Below are positions 35,647 to 44,785 of a stretch of DNA of 64,000 bases, in pieces. The position numbers and the translations under genes were made by a program. Below the pieces are notes generated by a model. It saw only the letters and a program-made list of their open reading frames with translations, searched no databases and was not told the DNA's origin. Origin of the DNA: Pedobacter sp. PLR (GTDB lineage Bacteria > Bacteroidota > Bacteroidia > Sphingobacteriales > Sphingobacteriaceae); contig NZ_JAPIVQ010000006.1 of NCBI RefSeq assembly GCF_026239675.1, positions 186,001 through 250,000 of the forward strand, read 5' to 3'. Positions within the stretch are counted from its first letter, which is position 1, and every line of letters starts with the position of its first letter.

Positions 35647-37101
35647 ATGAAAAAGTTAATCAAATTACCGGCAATTCTGCTGGGGCTACTGCTCCTGGTG
35701 ACCGGTTTCACGCAACGCGCTCTGGCGCAAGACGAGGATGTATCGCTCCAGTCATTTTATGACGAGCTTTCTCCTTACGGTACCTGGATACAGGACCCAC
35801 AGTATGGGTATGTCTGGAGACCTGACGTTGACCAGGAAGATTTTAGACCTTATTATAGCAATGGCCGATGGGCAATGACCGAATATGGGAATACCTGGGT
35901 GTCTGATTATGAATGGGGATGGGCACCGTTTCACTATGGAAGATGGGTGTATAACCGTTACAGACAGTGGTTATGGATTCCGGATACCGTATGGGGTCCG
36001 GCCTGGGTAAGCTGGAGAAGCGGTGGCGGATATTATGGATGGGCGCCTTTAAGTCCGGGGTTCAATATTAACATCAATATTGGTATTCCTGATAACTGGT
36101 GGGTATTTATCCCTCAGGCAAACATTTATTACGATAGGTTCCCAAGGTATTATTCCCGCAGAAACGTAACGATTATCCACCATACAACCATCATTAACAA
36201 TACATATGTGAGGGGAAGAAGAACTTATTATACTGGTCCGAGGGTAGACGACGTAAGACGTGCAACCAGAGGTGAAGTACCAGTTTATCGTGTCAACAGA
36301 ACCGACAGAGCGGGAAGAAGTGAGATCAGAGGAAATGAACTGAATATTTACAACCCAAGAGCCTCGAGAACGGAGAGAGGAACAGTTCAGGCACCTAGAA
36401 ACGCCATTAAAGGCGATGCAAACTTAACCAGAGGTGATCGTACTTCGCCGGGAAATTCTTCCGCTATTGACCGTACATCCAGAAATGAGGGTACGGCTGG
36501 AAATAGAAATCCTGGCACAGATCGTACCGGAAGAGGGAATCGGGAGAACGCAAATGTAAATCCACCGACGAACAACAGGCCTTCGGGAGAGAACACTGGC
36601 AACAACAGGCCATCAAGAGAGAATAACAGACCTGCGACTTTACCAAACAGGAATCCTGAGGTAAATCCATCGCAACCTGAGCGTACGAATACTGGTAGAG
36701 AAAATCGCCGGTCAAGAGTGCCGGATGCTTCGCAAAACATTCCGCAACAGCAACCAGCGTCTCAGCAGCCGACCCAACAGCCTGAAGCCAGACCCCAACG
36801 TGAGCAAAGAAGAGAAAGGCCAGCGCCTCAGCAACAGCCTCAACAGCAACCGCAACGCCAGCCGGAACCACAAAGGCAACCACAGGCACAGCCTCAAAGG
36901 ATGGAAAGAAGAGAAAGGCCAGCGCCTCAGCAACAGCAGCCTCAACAGCAACGCCAACCGGAGCCACAAAGGCAACAGCAGGCACAGCCTCAGAGAATGG
37001 AAAGACAGGAGCGTCAAAGTTCCCCTCCCCGTTCTGAAGGTAGAAGCAGCGAAGGCCGTTCCGAAGGAGGAAGATCTTCCAGAGGTGGAAGAGGAGGATA
37101 A
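35647..37101 (+). CDS. DUF6600-like secreted protein with disordered Gln/Pro/Arg repeat tail
   Basis: 484 residues. Signal peptide of about 27 residues, then a Trp/Tyr-rich domain (about 30-180) with SFYDELSPYGTW, YGYVWRP, WGWAPFHYGRW and YYGWAPLSPG, the repeat pattern of the DUF6600 (YXWGXW-type) family, and a linker with YYDRFPRYYSRRNVTIIHH. From about residue 195 the protein is low complexity and Arg/Asn/Thr-rich, and from about 360 it is Gln/Pro/Arg-rich with two tandem copies of a 32-33-residue unit. Probably exported and bound to the envelope or cell wall. Function unknown. 298 bases precede it without a gene, AT-rich and with no clear structure. Confidence 0.8.
   Translation: MKKLIKLPAILLGLLLLVTGFTQRALAQDEDVSLQSFYDELSPYGTWIQDPQYGYVWRPDVDQEDFRPYYSNGRWAMTEYGNTWVSDYEWGWAPFHYGRWVYNRYRQWLWIPDTVWGPAWVSWRSGGGYYGWAPLSPGFNININIGIPDNWWVFIPQANIYYDRFPRYYSRRNVTIIHHTTIINNTYVRGRRTYYTGPRVDDVRRATRGEVPVYRVNRTDRAGRSEIRGNELNIYNPRASRTERGTVQAPRNAIKGDANLTRGDRTSPGNSSAIDRTSRNEGTAGNRNPGTDRTGRGNRENANVNPPTNNRPSGENTGNNRPSRENNRPATLPNRNPEVNPSQPERTNTGRENRRSRVPDASQNIPQQQPASQQPTQQPEARPQREQRRERPAPQQQPQQQPQRQPEPQRQPQAQPQRMERRERPAPQQQQPQQQRQPEPQRQQQAQPQRMERQERQSSPPRSEGRSSEGRSEGGRSSRGGRGG
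36808..37002 (+). repeat. Two imperfect tandem repeats, 99 and 96 bp
   Basis: Unit 1 at 36808-36906 and unit 2 at 36907-37002 each encode RRERPAPQQ, a Gln/Pro run, PEPQRQ and AQPQRME. The copies differ by small in-frame losses, as expected of slippage in a coding repeat. Confidence 0.8.
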
Positions 37102-37118
37102 GCTTTTGAAAATCATTA

Positions 37119-37148
37119 AAAACCGGCTAAAATGGCCGGTTTTTTTTT
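37119..37148 (+). terminator. Terminator after the DUF6600-like gene
   Basis: AAAACCGGC (37119-37127) pairs with GCCGGTTTT (37135-37143), followed by a T-run to 37148. Textbook rho-independent terminator 17 bases after the stop. Confidence 0.9.
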
Positions 37149-37210
37149 GCCCCCTTTTGCTGATCCGCAACGCTATAGGAAGCGATACGATTTCTTTTAT
37201 ATATTATATT

Positions 37211-37218
37211 TATCTTTG
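37211..37218 (+). promoter_or_regulatory. -7 box of prfC
   Basis: TATCTTTG matches TAnnTTTG exactly, followed by CA, 33 bases before the prfC ATG. The -33 region is T-rich (TTTCTTTT) but not at the standard spacing. Confidence 0.5.
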
Positions 37219-37251
37219 CAGCCTCATCAAGCACAACAGGCTTAATTCTTT

Positions 37252-38832
37252 ATGATTCACCCAGAAATAGAAAAACGAAAAACATTCGCTATTATCAGTC
37301 ACCCCGATGCCGGTAAAACTACCCTTACAGAGAAGTTTTTACTCTTTGGAGGTGCAATTAATACAGCCGGGGCGGTTAAACGCAACAAGGCCAACCAAAG
37401 CAATACTTCCGATTTTATGGAAATTGAGAAACAGCGTGGAATTTCCGTGGCTACCTCAGTAATGGGCTTTGAATATAGTGGAAAACGCATTAATATATTA
37501 GATACGCCGGGCCACAAGGACTTCGCGGAAGATACTTACCGTACTTTATCTGCTGTAGATAGTGTTATCCTGGTGGTCGACTGTGTAAAGGGTGTGGAAG
37601 AGCAGACTGAAAAATTGATGGCAGTTTGCCGCATGCGAAATACTCCGGTAATCATCTTTATCAATAAGATGGACAGGGAAGGTAAGGATGCTTTCGACTT
37701 GCTGGACGAAATTGAGAATAAACTGAACATCAGTCTTTGTCCTTTGTCATGGCCAATTGGCCAGGGGCATACATTCAAAGGGGTGTATAGCATATACAAC
37801 AAGCACCTGAATCTTTTTGAGGCGGATAAAACCAAAATCAGCGAGTCAGTTATTCAGGTAAATGACCTGAATGATCCTAATCTGAATAACTTCCTGAAAC
37901 CAAAAGAACTGGATGGCCTGAAAAGCGAACTGGAGTTGGTGGAAGGTGTTTATGGTCAGCTAGACAAAAGCATGTACACGGAAGGCTTACTTGCCCCTGT
38001 GTTTTTTGGTAGTGCAATCAATAACTTCGGGATTAAAGAATTGCTGGATACTTTCGTTCAGGTTGCTCCCAGCCCTAGAAGCAGGGAAGCAGAAGAACGT
38101 GAAGTGAAAGTAGATGAAAAGAACTTCAGTGGTTTTGTATTTAAAATACATGCCAACTTAGATCCGAAACACCGTGACCGTATTGCCTTTTTAAGGGTTT
38201 GCTCCGGTAAGTTTGAGCGTAATAAATTCTATTACCATACCCGTCAGGGCAAAAAACTAAAATTCTCCAATCCGATGGATTTCATGGCCAATGAAAAAAG
38301 TATTGTAGAAGAAGCATGGCCCGGAGATGTTGTCGGACTATACGACAGTGGAAACTTTAAAATTGGAGACACCTTAACTGAAGGCGAACAATTGAAATTT
38401 AAAGGCATTCCCAGCTTCTCTCCTGAGATATTTAAGGAAGTAGAGAACAAAGATCCATTGCGCACAAAACAACTGGAAAAAGGCATACAGCAGCTTACAG
38501 AAGAAGGTGTAGCACAATTATTCACTGCACAACCAGGTAACCGTAAGATTATTGGTGCGGTGGGTGAGCTTCAGTTTGAGGTAATCGCTTTCCGTCTGGA
38601 GCATGAATATGGTGCAAAAGCACATTTCCGTACTTTGAGTTATGGTCGTTCGAACTGGGTTACCTCTAAAGACAAGAAAAAATTAGAAGAATTCCTGAAA
38701 AGGAAACAACAACATATTGGTGAGGATAAGGATGGCAATCCGGTATTCCTTGCGGATAATGATTTCATGATCAATATGACCATGCGCGATTATCCGGATA
38801 TTGAATTCCACAAAACTTCGGAGTTTAAATAG
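37252..38832 (+). CDS. prfC: Peptide chain release factor 3
   Basis: 526 residues. GTPase domain with G1 SHPDAGKTTLTEK, the switch II DTPGHKDF, and FINKMDREGKD; the extended effector segment FMEIEKQRGISVATSVMGFEY separates RF3 from EF-G. Followed by the domain II and III regions (LRVCSGKFERNKFYYH, QPGNRKIIGAVGELQFEV). RF3 recycles RF1 and RF2 after translation termination. Single gene with its own promoter box and terminator. Confidence 0.96.
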   Translation: MIHPEIEKRKTFAIISHPDAGKTTLTEKFLLFGGAINTAGAVKRNKANQSNTSDFMEIEKQRGISVATSVMGFEYSGKRINILDTPGHKDFAEDTYRTLSAVDSVILVVDCVKGVEEQTEKLMAVCRMRNTPVIIFINKMDREGKDAFDLLDEIENKLNISLCPLSWPIGQGHTFKGVYSIYNKHLNLFEADKTKISESVIQVNDLNDPNLNNFLKPKELDGLKSELELVEGVYGQLDKSMYTEGLLAPVFFGSAINNFGIKELLDTFVQVAPSPRSREAEEREVKVDEKNFSGFVFKIHANLDPKHRDRIAFLRVCSGKFERNKFYYHTRQGKKLKFSNPMDFMANEKSIVEEAWPGDVVGLYDSGNFKIGDTLTEGEQLKFKGIPSFSPEIFKEVENKDPLRTKQLEKGIQQLTEEGVAQLFTAQPGNRKIIGAVGELQFEVIAFRLEHEYGAKAHFRTLSYGRSNWVTSKDKKKLEEFLKRKQQHIGEDKDGNPVFLADNDFMINMTMRDYPDIEFHKTSEFK

Positions 38833-38870
38833 GCTGTTAAAATATTCCGCTTCAAGCTGAACCTCAACAA

Positions 38871-38903
38871 AAATGCCCCCAAACTTTTGGGGGCATTTCT
38901 TTT
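38871..38903 (+). terminator. Terminator after prfC
   Basis: AAATGCCCCCAAA (38871-38883) pairs with TTTGGGGGCATTT (38886-38898), then CTTTTA. The A/T flanks let it work for prfC and for the convergent aminotransferase. Confidence 0.88.
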
Positions 38904-38965
38904 ATCAGCAGGTTTTCATTTAGGATATTGCGATATTTATTCGCTGACTCTAAATGAAAGCTTCA

Positions 38966-40219
38966 TTACTTCAATTTACTCAAAGCAGTTTTGATTCTTG
39001 GAATCATGTTTTCAATATCACTCAAAGAGCAACCTCCAACAGAAGCGCGGAACCAGTCTACGGTTTCATCTGTTCCAAACGCGGAGAAAGGAACCAATGC
39101 CACCTGAGCTTCTTTAATCAGGTAGAAATTCACATCTGCGCTATTTTTCAACACTTCACCTTCCGGCGTAGTTTTTCCGATATAATCGATTTTTAGCGTC
39201 AGGTAAATTGCCCCCATAGGAATCACTGCATCTACAGCAAAACCTTCCGTTTTCAATTGCTGAAAACCATTATAAAGTGCGTCAAGGCTATTTTGAACTT
39301 GTTTTTTAAATGAGGTCAGGTATTGATCTACCAGCGTTGCATTTTTAAAATACTTTGCAACGGCCACCTGTTCTGCTTTAGGCGCCCAGGCTCCGATATG
39401 ACCCAATATTGATTTCATTTTACCAACGATCTTTTCTGGTCCGAAAGCCCATCCTACACGAACTCCGGTAGCGGACAAACATTTAGAAATTCCATCGATA
39501 TAAATCACATAATCTTTCAGTTCGGGACGTAAGCTTACCGGATTGATGTGCTCCTTACCGAAAGTTAACAGCGAATAAATCTGGTCGTACATGATGTACA
39601 ATGGCTTTTCATCCGGAGATCTGCTGTCATTTTCTGCAATAACAACATCACAGATCTCTTCGAGCTGCGCTTTGGTAAACATTGTCCCTGTAGGATTCAG
39701 CGGAGAACATAAAGCCAGTAAAGTTGCGCCTTTCAAATGAGGTTTTAGCTGTGCTGCAGTAGGCATAAAATTATTCTCAACCGTGGTTTCCACAGCAACT
39801 CCGTTTGCGGAAGAAAGGTGACAATAGTGGTTGTTATTCCATGATGGTGCCGGATAAATCACTTTATCTCCGGGATCGATCAAGGCCAGGTAAGTTGCAT
39901 AAATTAAAGGGCGGGAGCCGCCTGCAACCAGGATATCCTGAGTAGTATAGCTTAACGCATACCTGTCTTTTAAAACCCCTACTACCGTTTCGCGTAATGG
40001 CAAAATACCATCCGCAGGCGGGTAATTGGTTTGATTTTGGTGATAAGCATCAATAATCTCCTCTTTCAGCTCAGCGGGAATCGGGAAAATAGAAGGGTCG
40101 AAATCACCGATGGTCAGGTTTGCAATATTTGCACCCTTTCGCTTCATTTCATTGACTTCGTTTCCAATTTTAATGATTTCCGAACCGATGAGCGTGTTAG
40201 CTAATACTGATACTTTCAT
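38966..40219 (-). CDS. Class I/II pyridoxal-phosphate aminotransferase (aspartate-type)
   Basis: 417 residues of fold type I. Landmarks: NLTIGDFDPSIFPIP, YPPADGILPLR, the cofactor region CSPLNPTGTMF, YDQIYSLL, and the Schiff-base lysine in DGISKCLSATGVRVGW. The protein is most like the AspC/aromatic aminotransferase group, so transfer between aspartate or an aromatic amino acid and 2-oxoglutarate is likely; the substrate is not certain. It begins 24 bases after argH on the same strand, so it is probably cotranscribed; aspartate made by it would be the nitrogen donor for the ArgG step. Confidence 0.88.
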   Translation of the reverse strand: MKVSVLANTLIGSEIIKIGNEVNEMKRKGANIANLTIGDFDPSIFPIPAELKEEIIDAYHQNQTNYPPADGILPLRETVVGVLKDRYALSYTTQDILVAGGSRPLIYATYLALIDPGDKVIYPAPSWNNNHYCHLSSANGVAVETTVENNFMPTAAQLKPHLKGATLLALCSPLNPTGTMFTKAQLEEICDVVIAENDSRSPDEKPLYIMYDQIYSLLTFGKEHINPVSLRPELKDYVIYIDGISKCLSATGVRVGWAFGPEKIVGKMKSILGHIGAWAPKAEQVAVAKYFKNATLVDQYLTSFKKQVQNSLDALYNGFQQLKTEGFAVDAVIPMGAIYLTLKIDYIGKTTPEGEVLKNSADVNFYLIKEAQVALVPFSAFGTDETVDWFRASVGGCSLSDIENMIPRIKTALSKLK

Positions 40220-40243
40220 TGTATTTTATTTATATATGAATAA

Positions 40244-41575
40244 TTAAGCCAGCAACTTTTCAATTGCGGCAGTCGTTTTCTCAAATTTAAACTGGGAGAG
40301 CACTTCATTCATCATTCCTTTAATTTCGGGATTACAAAGATTTCCAATGCTCCCTTCATGGGTATGATTTACTTGTGTAGAAGGCGAGAATGTGCCATTT
40401 TCAATCGTTTCTCCAACAATTTTATAGGCTTCTCTAAAAGGAATTCCTTTTAAAGCCAGTTCATTTACTACCTCAACGCTGAATAGGTAAGCATATTTTT
40501 TATCCGCAAGGATATCATCTTTAATGCGGATATGTTGCAGCATATAAGTGGTCATTTCCAGACATTCATTCAGAGAAGTAATGGCAGGGAAAAGGTTTTC
40601 TTTCAGCAATTGCAGATCCCTGTGGTAACCGGAAGGCAAATTGGTCGTCATCAATGCAATTTCATTCGGCAGGGCCTGAATTTTATTACATCTGGAACGG
40701 ATCAGTTCAAAAACATCGGGGTTCTTTTTATGAGGCATGATGCTCGAGCCGGTTGTTAACTCATCAGGGAAACTGATAAATCCGAAGTTTTGGTTGATAA
40801 ACAAGCAAACATCCATGGCCATTTTAGCCAGTGAAGCGGCTACAGAAGACATGGCCTGCGCCAATACACGTTCCGTTTTTCCTCTGCCCATCTGCGCGTA
40901 AACCACATTATAGTTGAGTCTTTCGAAGCCTAGTAATTCCGTGGTCATCGTTCTGTTTAAAGGGAAAGAAGAGCCGTAACCTGCTGCTGAGCCCAATGGG
41001 TTCTTGTTACAAATCTTATACGCGGCAAGCATCATTTCCATATCATCTACCAGACTTTCGGCGTAAGCGCCGAACCAAAGACCAAAAGAAGAAGGCATGG
41101 CGATCTGTAAATGCGTATATCCGGGAAGTAATTTGTCTTTATGGGTATTACTCAGTTCAATAAGTTGTTCAAAAAGTACAGTTGTATTGCCCACCATCTC
41201 TTCGATACAGCTTCTGAAATAAAGTTTTAAATCTACCAGAACCTGATCATTACGGGAGCGTCCACTATGGATTTTCTTTCCTGCTTCACCGATACGTTGT
41301 GTCAGCAACCATTCTACCTGCGAGTGTACATCTTCTACGGTATCATCAATAGTGAATTTCCCTGCGGCGATATCCGCGTAAATATGTTTTAGTTCTAGTT
41401 GTATTTCTAATAGCTCTGACGCGGTTAGCAGTCCGATACTTTCCAGCATTTCTACATGGGCTAAAGAGCCTAATACATCGAAAGCTGCCATTTGTAAATC
41501 CAGTTCCCTGTCTTTACCAACAGTGAAAGTTTCAATATCCTTATTTACGTCTACGTTTTTTTGCCAAATCTTCAT
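40244..41575 (-). CDS. argH: Argininosuccinate lyase
   Basis: 443 residues of the fumarase/aspartase superfamily. The superfamily signature GSSIMPHKKNPD is intact, with earlier VEDVHSQVEWLL, SGRSRNDQVLVDLKLY and GYTHLQIAMPSSFG. Splits argininosuccinate to arginine and fumarate, the last step of arginine synthesis. It lies apart from the main arg genes, across the S9 peptidase, in a two-gene operon with the aminotransferase. Confidence 0.96.
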   Translation of the reverse strand: MKIWQKNVDVNKDIETFTVGKDRELDLQMAAFDVLGSLAHVEMLESIGLLTASELLEIQLELKHIYADIAAGKFTIDDTVEDVHSQVEWLLTQRIGEAGKKIHSGRSRNDQVLVDLKLYFRSCIEEMVGNTTVLFEQLIELSNTHKDKLLPGYTHLQIAMPSSFGLWFGAYAESLVDDMEMMLAAYKICNKNPLGSAAGYGSSFPLNRTMTTELLGFERLNYNVVYAQMGRGKTERVLAQAMSSVAASLAKMAMDVCLFINQNFGFISFPDELTTGSSIMPHKKNPDVFELIRSRCNKIQALPNEIALMTTNLPSGYHRDLQLLKENLFPAITSLNECLEMTTYMLQHIRIKDDILADKKYAYLFSVEVVNELALKGIPFREAYKIVGETIENGTFSPSTQVNHTHEGSIGNLCNPEIKGMMNEVLSQFKFEKTTAAIEKLLA

Positions 41576-41620
41576 TTATCAATCTATTGTTTAGGTTCTT
41601 TAAAGGCTAAAGGTATTTTG

Positions 41621-41628
41621 CAAAAATA
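41621..41628 (-). promoter_or_regulatory. -7 box of argH
   Basis: Minus-strand TATTTTTG matches TAnnTTTG, followed by CA, 46 bases before the argH start. A -33 element is not clear. Confidence 0.45.
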
Positions 41629-41724
41629 CAATAATTACGCTACAAAGGAGGACTGTACAATATTCTTGTCACATTAGAATATTGTTAAACTAAAACAATA
41701 ATTTAGTAGAAACCTTTAACCATA

Positions 41725-44640
41725 ATGAACAGAATCAAGTATGCGCTCTTACTGTTGATCCTACCTTTCACATCGGAGGTTCTCGCGCAGCAGAAACCGG
41801 CATTGAGCTGGAAAGATGTTTCCAAATGGAATTTCATCAGAAGTAACACTTATAGCCTCTCTCCTAACGGCCAATGGCTATCCTGGGCAAAAGGGCCTAC
41901 CGAAGGTGACCTTCAGACGGTCATCAGAAAAGTTTCCGACACCAGCAACTTCAGTTACCCGATTGGGGCCACAGCTTCGGGCGTAGTCTATTCTAAAGAC
42001 TCCAGATACGCTGCATTTAAAGTGTCTGCGAAGGATGCGGAAGTCAAAGCGGTAAAGAAAACCATGAAACCACTTTACGATCAGCTGGTGGTCGTCTCCT
42101 TACCAGCCAATCAAAAGACAACTTTTGAAAAAGTAAAGACTTTCAGTTTTTCTGCGGATAACCCGGAATGGCTGGCGATTCATTTTACCGCAGTGGAGAA
42201 CGCCTCAAAAGATAAAGACGCTCCGAAAGGAACCGATCTTTTACTCTATCAATTGAATACAAAAAAGAGCTTCAATCTGGGGAATGTATCCGAATATTCC
42301 TTCAATAAGGCGGGAACTGTATTGGCCTATATCATTGATGCCAGCGGACAAAATGGAAACGGAATTTTCATCAGAGACATGAAAACCGGGCTCATCACGG
42401 CCATAGAAAATGACAAAGCAAATTATAAAAGCATCAACTGGAATGAGAATGGCGACGCATTTGCCTTGCTCAGATCCAACAAAAATGAAAAATATAAAGA
42501 AGCAGTATTTACCGTCATCGGGATCAATAAAATTGCCGGAGAACTGAGCAACAAGATCACCTTCAGTGGCCTGACTGTTAAAAACTTCCCAAACACGATG
42601 GGAGTCAGCGGTAATGGTACGCCTTACTGGTCAGAAGACCAGACTACGCTATTTTTTGGCATCAGCACTCAGGAAAAGAAAGCGGATAGTACCGATAAAG
42701 ATAAATCCGGAAATAACGTAGCGAAAACTGTTGCTGCAAACAAAGCCCGGACAGACAGCGCAGGGAAGTCTAAAGCAGACAGCACTGTAAAATCCAAAGC
42801 GGACAACAAATCCCTGGCAAAAGCAGATATTGAAAAACCAGATATGATCATTTGGAACTGGCAGGACAAGCGCCTTCAATCTGCGCAACAAACCCAGGAA
42901 ACCAGAGATAAGAACTACAGCTACCTTAGTGCTTACCGTATTGCGGATCAGAAATTCAGTCAGCTGGCGGATAGCGCGTTAAAAACCATTGTCATGGGCC
43001 CAAAAAACCTATATGCCATCGGTTACGACGACTCCAAGTATGAATTAATGGGCAATCTGGACGGACAAGGCTATACCGACATCTACGTAACCGACCTAAA
43101 AACAGGCACTAAAAAACGTGTTTTCGAAAAGTTCTATACCGAAGGCAGGGGCATGTTGAGCATGGCTCCAAACGGCAAATGGGCCAGTTTCAGCAAAGAT
43201 GGGGCCTTTTACAGCATCAATCTGGAAACCGGCAAGCAATACAACCTGACCCAAAACATCAAAGCCTCTTTTGTAGATGAAATGGATGATCATAATGTAC
43301 TTAAACCTTCGACTTCCAATTTCGGCTGGTCTGCGGATTCTAAATATGCGCTGATCAAAGACAATTACGACCTCTGGCGTATTTCTGCGGATGGAAAAAC
43401 TGCGGTTTCTCTTACTGACAACTGGAAAAGCAAAAAGCAGGAGGTTCAGGGAAAATCCTTCAACTACCCGAAAGAGAAAGGAACAGACCTGAGTAAAGAC
43501 CAATACTTTATTATTTTCAATAGCCAGAATAAAAAAGCAGGAATTGGCCTGTTAGAAGCCGGCAAGACCAGCATTAAGCCCCTTTTCATAGATGATCATC
43601 TTTACGGAGGATTAAGCAAAGCTACTGATGGAAATGTTTTCATTTACATGAAACAGAACAATGAAGAATCATCGGAAGTTTATGCGACTACTTCGGCTAA
43701 TCTTGCCAGTGCTAAACAGCTTACTAAAAACACACCTGATCAGGAAAAATATGCCTGGTCTAAAGGTGTTAAGCTCATCAACTATGTGAGTGCTAACGGT
43801 GATAGTTTGCAGGCAGTTTTATACCTCCCTGCCAACTATCAGGAAGGGAAAAGTTACCCGACCATCACTTACATCTACGAGCGTTTAACAGATCAGATGA
43901 ATAGTTACGCTATGCCCGGGTTCCCTGGCGGAGGTTTCAACAGAGCAATGTACACCAGCAATGGTTATGCTGTTTTAATGCCCGATATCAAGTATAAATT
44001 AAACGATCCGGGGATGTCGTCGGTTGCCTGTGTGGTTCCCGCGGTAAAAGCAGCGATTGCTACCGGCATCGTTGATGAGAAAAAGGTGGCCATCCATGGA
44101 CATTCCTGGGGAGGTTATCAGACTTCCTTCCTGATTACTCAAACCAACATTTTCAAAGCCGCAGCGGCAGGTGCTCCGTTAACCAATATGATCAGTATGT
44201 ATAGTCTGATTTACTGGAATAGTGGCGGTACAAACCAGGCGATTTTTGAAGCGAGTCAGGGCAGATTAACACCTGGATACTGGGACAACTGGGATGCTTT
44301 TACAAGAAACTCTCCGATATACCACATCAAAAAAGTACAAACACCATTGTTGTTGCTGCACAACGACAAAGATGGCGCGGTGGACTATACACAAGGTATT
44401 GAGTACTATAACGGGCTTAGAAGACTCAATAAACCAGTCGTGATGATCACATATCGCGGAGAAAATCATGGAATCGCCAAATTGCCGAACCGAAAAGATT
44501 ATGCCGTTCGTATGATGGAATATTTCGATTACATGTTAAAAGATAAGGCGGCACCGGAGTGGTGGGCCAGGGGAATCAACCGTTCAGATATGGAAAAACA
44601 CCTGGAAACCAGAGCATTTGAAAACGCTGAAGAACAATAA
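41725..44640 (+). CDS. Secreted S9 (prolyl oligopeptidase family) peptidase
   Basis: 971 residues. Signal peptide to about residue 22, a long beta-propeller region with LSPNGQWLSWAKG and repeated W/F blades, and a C-terminal alpha/beta hydrolase. The catalytic triad reads Ser794 in GHSWGGYQ, Asp883 in HNDKDGAVD and His915 in RGENHGIA. Cleaves peptides, often after proline, in the periplasm or at the surface. Unusual: residues of about 319-373 are a Lys/Ala/Asp/Ser-rich low-complexity insert with repeated KADS-type units inside the propeller. Longer than typical S9 enzymes (about 700-800). Single gene. Confidence 0.93.
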   Translation: MNRIKYALLLLILPFTSEVLAQQKPALSWKDVSKWNFIRSNTYSLSPNGQWLSWAKGPTEGDLQTVIRKVSDTSNFSYPIGATASGVVYSKDSRYAAFKVSAKDAEVKAVKKTMKPLYDQLVVVSLPANQKTTFEKVKTFSFSADNPEWLAIHFTAVENASKDKDAPKGTDLLLYQLNTKKSFNLGNVSEYSFNKAGTVLAYIIDASGQNGNGIFIRDMKTGLITAIENDKANYKSINWNENGDAFALLRSNKNEKYKEAVFTVIGINKIAGELSNKITFSGLTVKNFPNTMGVSGNGTPYWSEDQTTLFFGISTQEKKADSTDKDKSGNNVAKTVAANKARTDSAGKSKADSTVKSKADNKSLAKADIEKPDMIIWNWQDKRLQSAQQTQETRDKNYSYLSAYRIADQKFSQLADSALKTIVMGPKNLYAIGYDDSKYELMGNLDGQGYTDIYVTDLKTGTKKRVFEKFYTEGRGMLSMAPNGKWASFSKDGAFYSINLETGKQYNLTQNIKASFVDEMDDHNVLKPSTSNFGWSADSKYALIKDNYDLWRISADGKTAVSLTDNWKSKKQEVQGKSFNYPKEKGTDLSKDQYFIIFNSQNKKAGIGLLEAGKTSIKPLFIDDHLYGGLSKATDGNVFIYMKQNNEESSEVYATTSANLASAKQLTKNTPDQEKYAWSKGVKLINYVSANGDSLQAVLYLPANYQEGKSYPTITYIYERLTDQMNSYAMPGFPGGGFNRAMYTSNGYAVLMPDIKYKLNDPGMSSVACVVPAVKAAIATGIVDEKKVAIHGHSWGGYQTSFLITQTNIFKAAAAGAPLTNMISMYSLIYWNSGGTNQAIFEASQGRLTPGYWDNWDAFTRNSPIYHIKKVQTPLLLLHNDKDGAVDYTQGIEYYNGLRRLNKPVVMITYRGENHGIAKLPNRKDYAVRMMEYFDYMLKDKAAPEWWARGINRSDMEKHLETRAFENAEEQ

Positions 44641-44682
44641 CCAGCAATCATCTTAGACAGGAACGAAAAGGGTTATCATAAA

Positions 44683-44722
44683 AACAGGGCGCAACACCAG
44701 ATCAGTGTTGCGCCCTGTTCAT
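44683..44722. terminator. Bidirectional terminator, S9 peptidase / argE
   Basis: AACAGGGCGCAACAC (44683-44697) pairs perfectly with GTGTTGCGCCCTGTT (44705-44719), a 15-bp stem with a 7-base loop, flanked by A4 and by CATTT. It lies between convergent genes. Confidence 0.88.
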
Positions 44723-44785
44723 TTATGTCAAAATAAATCTAGCCGGAATACCTGATGTAAAACATCGGAGCCCTGCTGATCAGCC

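Noticed and set aside
36464..37255. Three long overlapping reading frames on both strands across the Gln/Pro/Arg tail
   Set aside because: They are shadows of the repeat-rich coding sequence at 35647-37101; their composition only mirrors CAG/CCT-type repeats.
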